Source: Blautia sp.
GTDB lineage: Bacteria; Bacillota; Clostridia; Lachnospirales; Lachnospiraceae
Assembly: GCA_022769545.1 (NCBI GenBank)
Contig: JALEJS010000022.1
Span: forward strand, 1-64,000
Direction of reading: 5' to 3'
DNA length: 64,000 bases
The notes below the pieces were generated by a model. It was not told where the DNA came from, searched no databases, and saw nothing but the letters and a program-made list of their open reading frames with translations. The position numbers and the translations under genes are program-made. Of this stretch, positions 61,744 to 64,000 are shown in pieces. Each line of letters opens with the position of its first letter. The first letter of the stretch is position 1.

Positions 61744-62136
61744 TTAACGTTTGCTGAACTGAGGTGCACGTCTTGCTGCTTTGAGACCGTACTTCTTACG
61801 CTCTTTCATACGCGGATCACGAGTAAGATATCCGGCAGCTTTCAGAACCGGTCTGTACTCAGCATCTACTTCCAGAAGAGCTCTGGAGATACCATGTCTG
61901 ACAGCACCAGCCTGTCCGGTGTATCCACCGCCTTTTACGTTAACAAGAACGTCATATTTGCCTTCGGTATCGGTTGCTACCAGCGGCTGACGAACGATAA
62001 CCTTCAGTGTCTCTAATCCAAAATAGTCATCGATATCTCTTTTATTGATTGTGATTTTTCCTGTACCAGGTGTAAGATATACTCTTGCGATCGATTTTTT
62101 TCTTCTTCCTGTTCCGTAGAATTTTGCGCTAGCCAA
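61744..62136 (-). CDS. rpsI: Ribosomal protein S9, TTG start
   Basis: A 130-residue S9 with the expected start ([18 protein letters not shown]) and the classic C-terminus ending APQFSKR, whose terminal Lys-Arg reaches the P site. The reading frame opens at TTG (62134-62136), ten bases after AGGAGG; no in-frame ATG gives the conserved N-terminus. It is 16 bases downstream of rplM. Confidence 0.97.
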   Translation of the reverse strand: MASAKFYGTGRRKKSIARVYLTPGTGKITINKRDIDDYFGLETLKVIVRQPLVATDTEGKYDVLVNVKGGGYTGQAGAVRHGISRALLEVDAEYRPVLKAAGYLTRDPRMKERKKYGLKAARRAPQFSKR

Positions 62137-62152
62137 TGTTTTCTACCTCCTC

Positions 62153-62581
62153 TTAAAATGTTAATGCTTCCGGTTTCTGAGCTGCATGTTTGTGATCCGG
62201 GCCTGCATAAACGTGCAGTTTTGTGTACATCTGTCTTCCAAGAGGTCCCTTGGGAAGCATACCCTTCACTGCCAGCTCCACAACCTTCTCAGGTTTCTTT
62301 GCCAGCATTTCTTTTAATGTAGTCTCTTTCATACCGCCTACATAATCGGAGTGATTGTAGTAAATCTTCTGATCCAGTTTCTTACCTGTAACTTTGATCT
62401 TGTCAGCGTTAACTACGATAACATAATCACCTGTATCAACATGTGGTGTAAACTGAGGTTTGTTTTTTCCTCTTAAAACGCTTGCCACACCGGATGCCAG
62501 ACGGCCAAGTGTGCAGCCTTCAGCGTCAACGACATACCATTTTCTCTCGATTTTATCTGGATTAGCCATATAAGTCTGCAT
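62153..62581 (-). CDS. rplM: Ribosomal protein L13
   Basis: A 142-residue L13 with [18 protein letters not shown] at the start and the core [14 protein letters not shown] and [26 protein letters not shown] is correctly spaced before ATG 62581. First gene of the rplM-rpsI operon, transcribed from a full-consensus promoter with a leader of about 160 bases. Confidence 0.97.
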   Translation of the reverse strand: MQTYMANPDKIERKWYVVDAEGCTLGRLASGVASVLRGKNKPQFTPHVDTGDYVIVVNADKIKVTGKKLDQKIYYNHSDYVGGMKETTLKEMLAKKPEKVVELAVKGMLPKGPLGRQMYTKLHVYAGPDHKHAAQKPEALTF

Positions 62582-62745
62582 GGTTTTCCCTCCTGTAATT
62601 TATCTACAATGTCTGCATAACTGCGGTTCCCCGCAAAATATCTGATTATCTGCAGCCGTGCATAATCCGCGGAAATGTCCGAAACCGCTGTAAAAACAGC
62701 ATCACCGGGGCTATTGGTTCTGCTGCCTTCGCACTACGCCACATT
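62582..62745 (-). ncRNA. Probable L13 leader (5' untranslated regulatory RNA)
   Basis: About 160 untranslated bases lie between the promoter and rplM. Several local stems can be drawn, for example TGCGG-GGAA-CCGCA close to the ribosome site and GCAGCAGAACC with complementary stretches further upstream. Firmicutes are known to carry an L13 leader here; I cannot confirm the covariance model by eye. Confidence 0.4.
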
Positions 62746-62750
62746 GAGTA

Positions 62751-62779
62751 ATTATATTATAAGCCTCAGAACCTGTCAA
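62751..62779 (-). promoter_or_regulatory. Promoter of rplM-rpsI
   Basis: Perfect TTGACA (62774-62779), exactly 17 bases, perfect TATAAT (62751-62756) on the minus strand. Confidence 0.88.
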
Positions 62780-62823
62780 TAGTTTTTTCCCCGTTTTCCG
62801 GCATATTTTTCCTGTCTTTCCGC

Positions 62824-64000
62824 CTATTTTTCCCGTCCTTCTCTCCTGCGGATTTTCTTCCGGCCGATTCCCATTGCACCGGAGGCAGCAAACACCATCA
62901 GCAGCATCCAGGCCAGCACACTGGTCTCATCCCCCGTGCGGGCCGCGTTTGCCTTTGTGGTATTGTCCGCAGGGTTCTTGTTGGAAGCCGCCGGAGCAGC
63001 CGGTTCCGTGATGACGGCTGTCGGACTTATCGCTGGTTCCTCTTTCGGTTCCTCCGGAAGAATATTGATCACATTCGTCTCATACTCCATTCCGCCCGGC
63101 TCGATTTCGATCGGTTCGTCCGGATTCACAGGTTCATAGCCAAAGCTCTGGTATGCCTCGTCCTCTTCCCGGATAACCACGCCATTTTCATCGTAAACCT
63201 CCGCAACATAGTAGGTTCCCGCCGGAAGCTCTTCAAATTCCACATAATTCTGATTACGCATCACGATTTCCATGGGTGGTCTCACCATTTCCGTGTATTC
63301 AGCATCTGCGAACAATGCCACCCAGAAGCTCTCGTTCTCTGCGGAAGCTTCCTTACCCTCGGCATCCTGCACGGTTTTTACGACACATATTTTTCCGTCT
63401 TTTTCCATCGGACGCGACGGCGGAAGATCCTGATAATGATTTACGATAACCGAAGAGGCATCTGTCTGCGCACTGTTCAGGACAACCTCACGGCTGCTGA
63501 TTGAAATATCCAGGAAGCCTTCGATCGAATCCAGCGGGAGACCGGCATCGGTCGTCTCGGCAACATAATAGGTTCCCATATCCAGATCATCGAATTCCAC
63601 GGTACAGGAATAATGTCCATTCATTGCCAGGGCTTTTACCTCCGATACTCTGCTGCTTAAGTCTGCATCGCGGAACAGTGCCACATAATACACTTCATCA
63701 AAGCCCTGAACCTCACCCGCCAGCTGAGTCACCTTTGTCACAGTGATTTTTCCGCGAGGAGGCACTTTTATCTCTGTGTCCTTCTTATCCACCATGACAA
63801 GCGGTTCCATCCGGGAGTCCATGACAAATTTTATGTCGGAAGACAACAGATAACCTTGCGGAGCCGCTGCCTCGATCAGGGTATACTCTTTTCCGACTGT
63901 CAGCTTTCCGGTCACTTCGTGTGCCTTTCCGTCTGTGTTCCAGATATCAACCGTTGTTCCTTCTTCATCCACAATTGCCAGACAGGCGCCGGAAAGTGCT
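62824..64000 (-). CDS. C-terminal part of a SpaA-like prealbumin-fold surface protein (runs off the window)
   Basis: About 391 residues are visible; the frame is open to the window edge (ALSGACLAIVDEEG...), so the GTG at 63972 is internal and not the start. At least two to three prealbumin-like (Cna-B/SpaA) domains can be seen, each ending in a GTYYVAE-type strand, with a preceding PQGYLLSS segment. These are typical of isopeptide-stabilised pilins and adhesins. The C-terminus has a Pro/Glu/Asn/Ala-rich wall-spanning stretch, ARTGDETS in place of LPxTG, a hydrophobic helix and a basic tail (GRKKIRRREGREK). A sortase with atypical specificity would be needed. Confidence 0.85.
   Translation of the reverse strand, partial: ALSGACLAIVDEEGTTVDIWNTDGKAHEVTGKLTVGKEYTLIEAAAPQGYLLSSDIKFVMDSRMEPLVMVDKKDTEIKVPPRGKITVTKVTQLAGEVQGFDEVYYVALFRDADLSSRVSEVKALAMNGHYSCTVEFDDLDMGTYYVAETTDAGLPLDSIEGFLDISISSREVVLNSAQTDASSVIVNHYQDLPPSRPMEKDGKICVVKTVQDAEGKEASAENESFWVALFADAEYTEMVRPPMEIVMRNQNYVEFEELPAGTYYVAEVYDENGVVIREEDEAYQSFGYEPVNPDEPIEIEPGGMEYETNVINILPEEPKEEPAISPTAVITEPAAPAASNKNPADNTTKANAARTGDETSVLAWMLLMVFAASGAMGIGRKKIRRREGREK

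Noticed and set aside
61503-61769. Short reading frame over array C and the rpsI end
   Set aside because: Repeat-derived sequence with no initiation signal; it overlaps the rpsI terminator and coding end.

Overview
The window looks like a chromosomal segment from a Lachnospiraceae-type member of the Clostridia (low-GC, Gram-positive, probably a gut anaerobe). The support is consensus TTGACA/TATAAT promoters with strong GGAGG ribosome sites, HPr kinase, DUF1846 and CarD-family proteins, YesM/YesN-type two-component systems, a YedE/YedF selenium cluster and a SpaA-like surface protein. The genus cannot be fixed from the sequence alone. Most genes lie on the minus strand.

Layout, left to right. 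1-0.6 kb: two serine tRNA genes, each with its own promoter, and a third strong promoter firing out of the left edge, probably an rRNA operon. 0.6-4.9 kb: tsaE-tsaB-rimI-rnz-tsaD-ispD (t6A tRNA modification, RNase Z, isoprenoid synthesis). 5-9.2 kb: cyclophilin, a YigZ-like protein and a class A penicillin-binding protein. 9.2-15.2 kb: ftsH-uvrC-hprK-glucokinase. 15.4-21.9 kb: DUF1846, a sugar nucleotidyltransferase and a phosphate module (Na/Pi symporter plus PhoP/PhoR-like pair) with Pho-box-like repeats. 22-26.3 kb: a selenium-associated cluster (yedE, yedF, DUF3343, then greA; divergently a cysteine-desulfurase-like enzyme and a LysR regulator). 26.3-30.9 kb: a CarD-like regulator, a ribosomal-protection-type GTPase fused to a Rae1/YacP ribonuclease domain, and an orphan MerR/TipA regulator. 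31-45.1 kb: pentose region with ribulokinase, ribulose-phosphate epimerase, a YesN/YesM pair, an unknown membrane protein, a TetR-controlled ABC exporter and a YtfQRT-YjfF furanose importer. 45.3-47.2 kb: SpoU methyltransferase and a RelA/SpoT-like synthetase. 47.8-59.9 kb: a second sugar region (YesM/YesN, binding protein, two permeases, a putative glycosidase, a DUF2961/GH172 enzyme) running into tdh-kbl (threonine to glycine). 60.5-61.3 kb: a possible PD-(D/E)XK-type protein. 61.7-64 kb: rplM-rpsI and the C-terminal part of a surface protein.

The two most unusual things are (1) the GTPase-Rae1 fusion at 27039-29774, which would place an A-site mRNA nuclease on a ribosome-binding GTPase, and (2) three intergenic arrays (47.4, 60.1 and 61.35 kb) built of 52-53-base units. 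Each unit carries short inverted arms whose sequences differ between units while staying largely complementary. Two of these arrays flank the possible nuclease gene. Both sugar importers also have binding proteins without a lipobox cysteine, and both have a hairpin terminator between the binding-protein gene and the downstream transporter genes.
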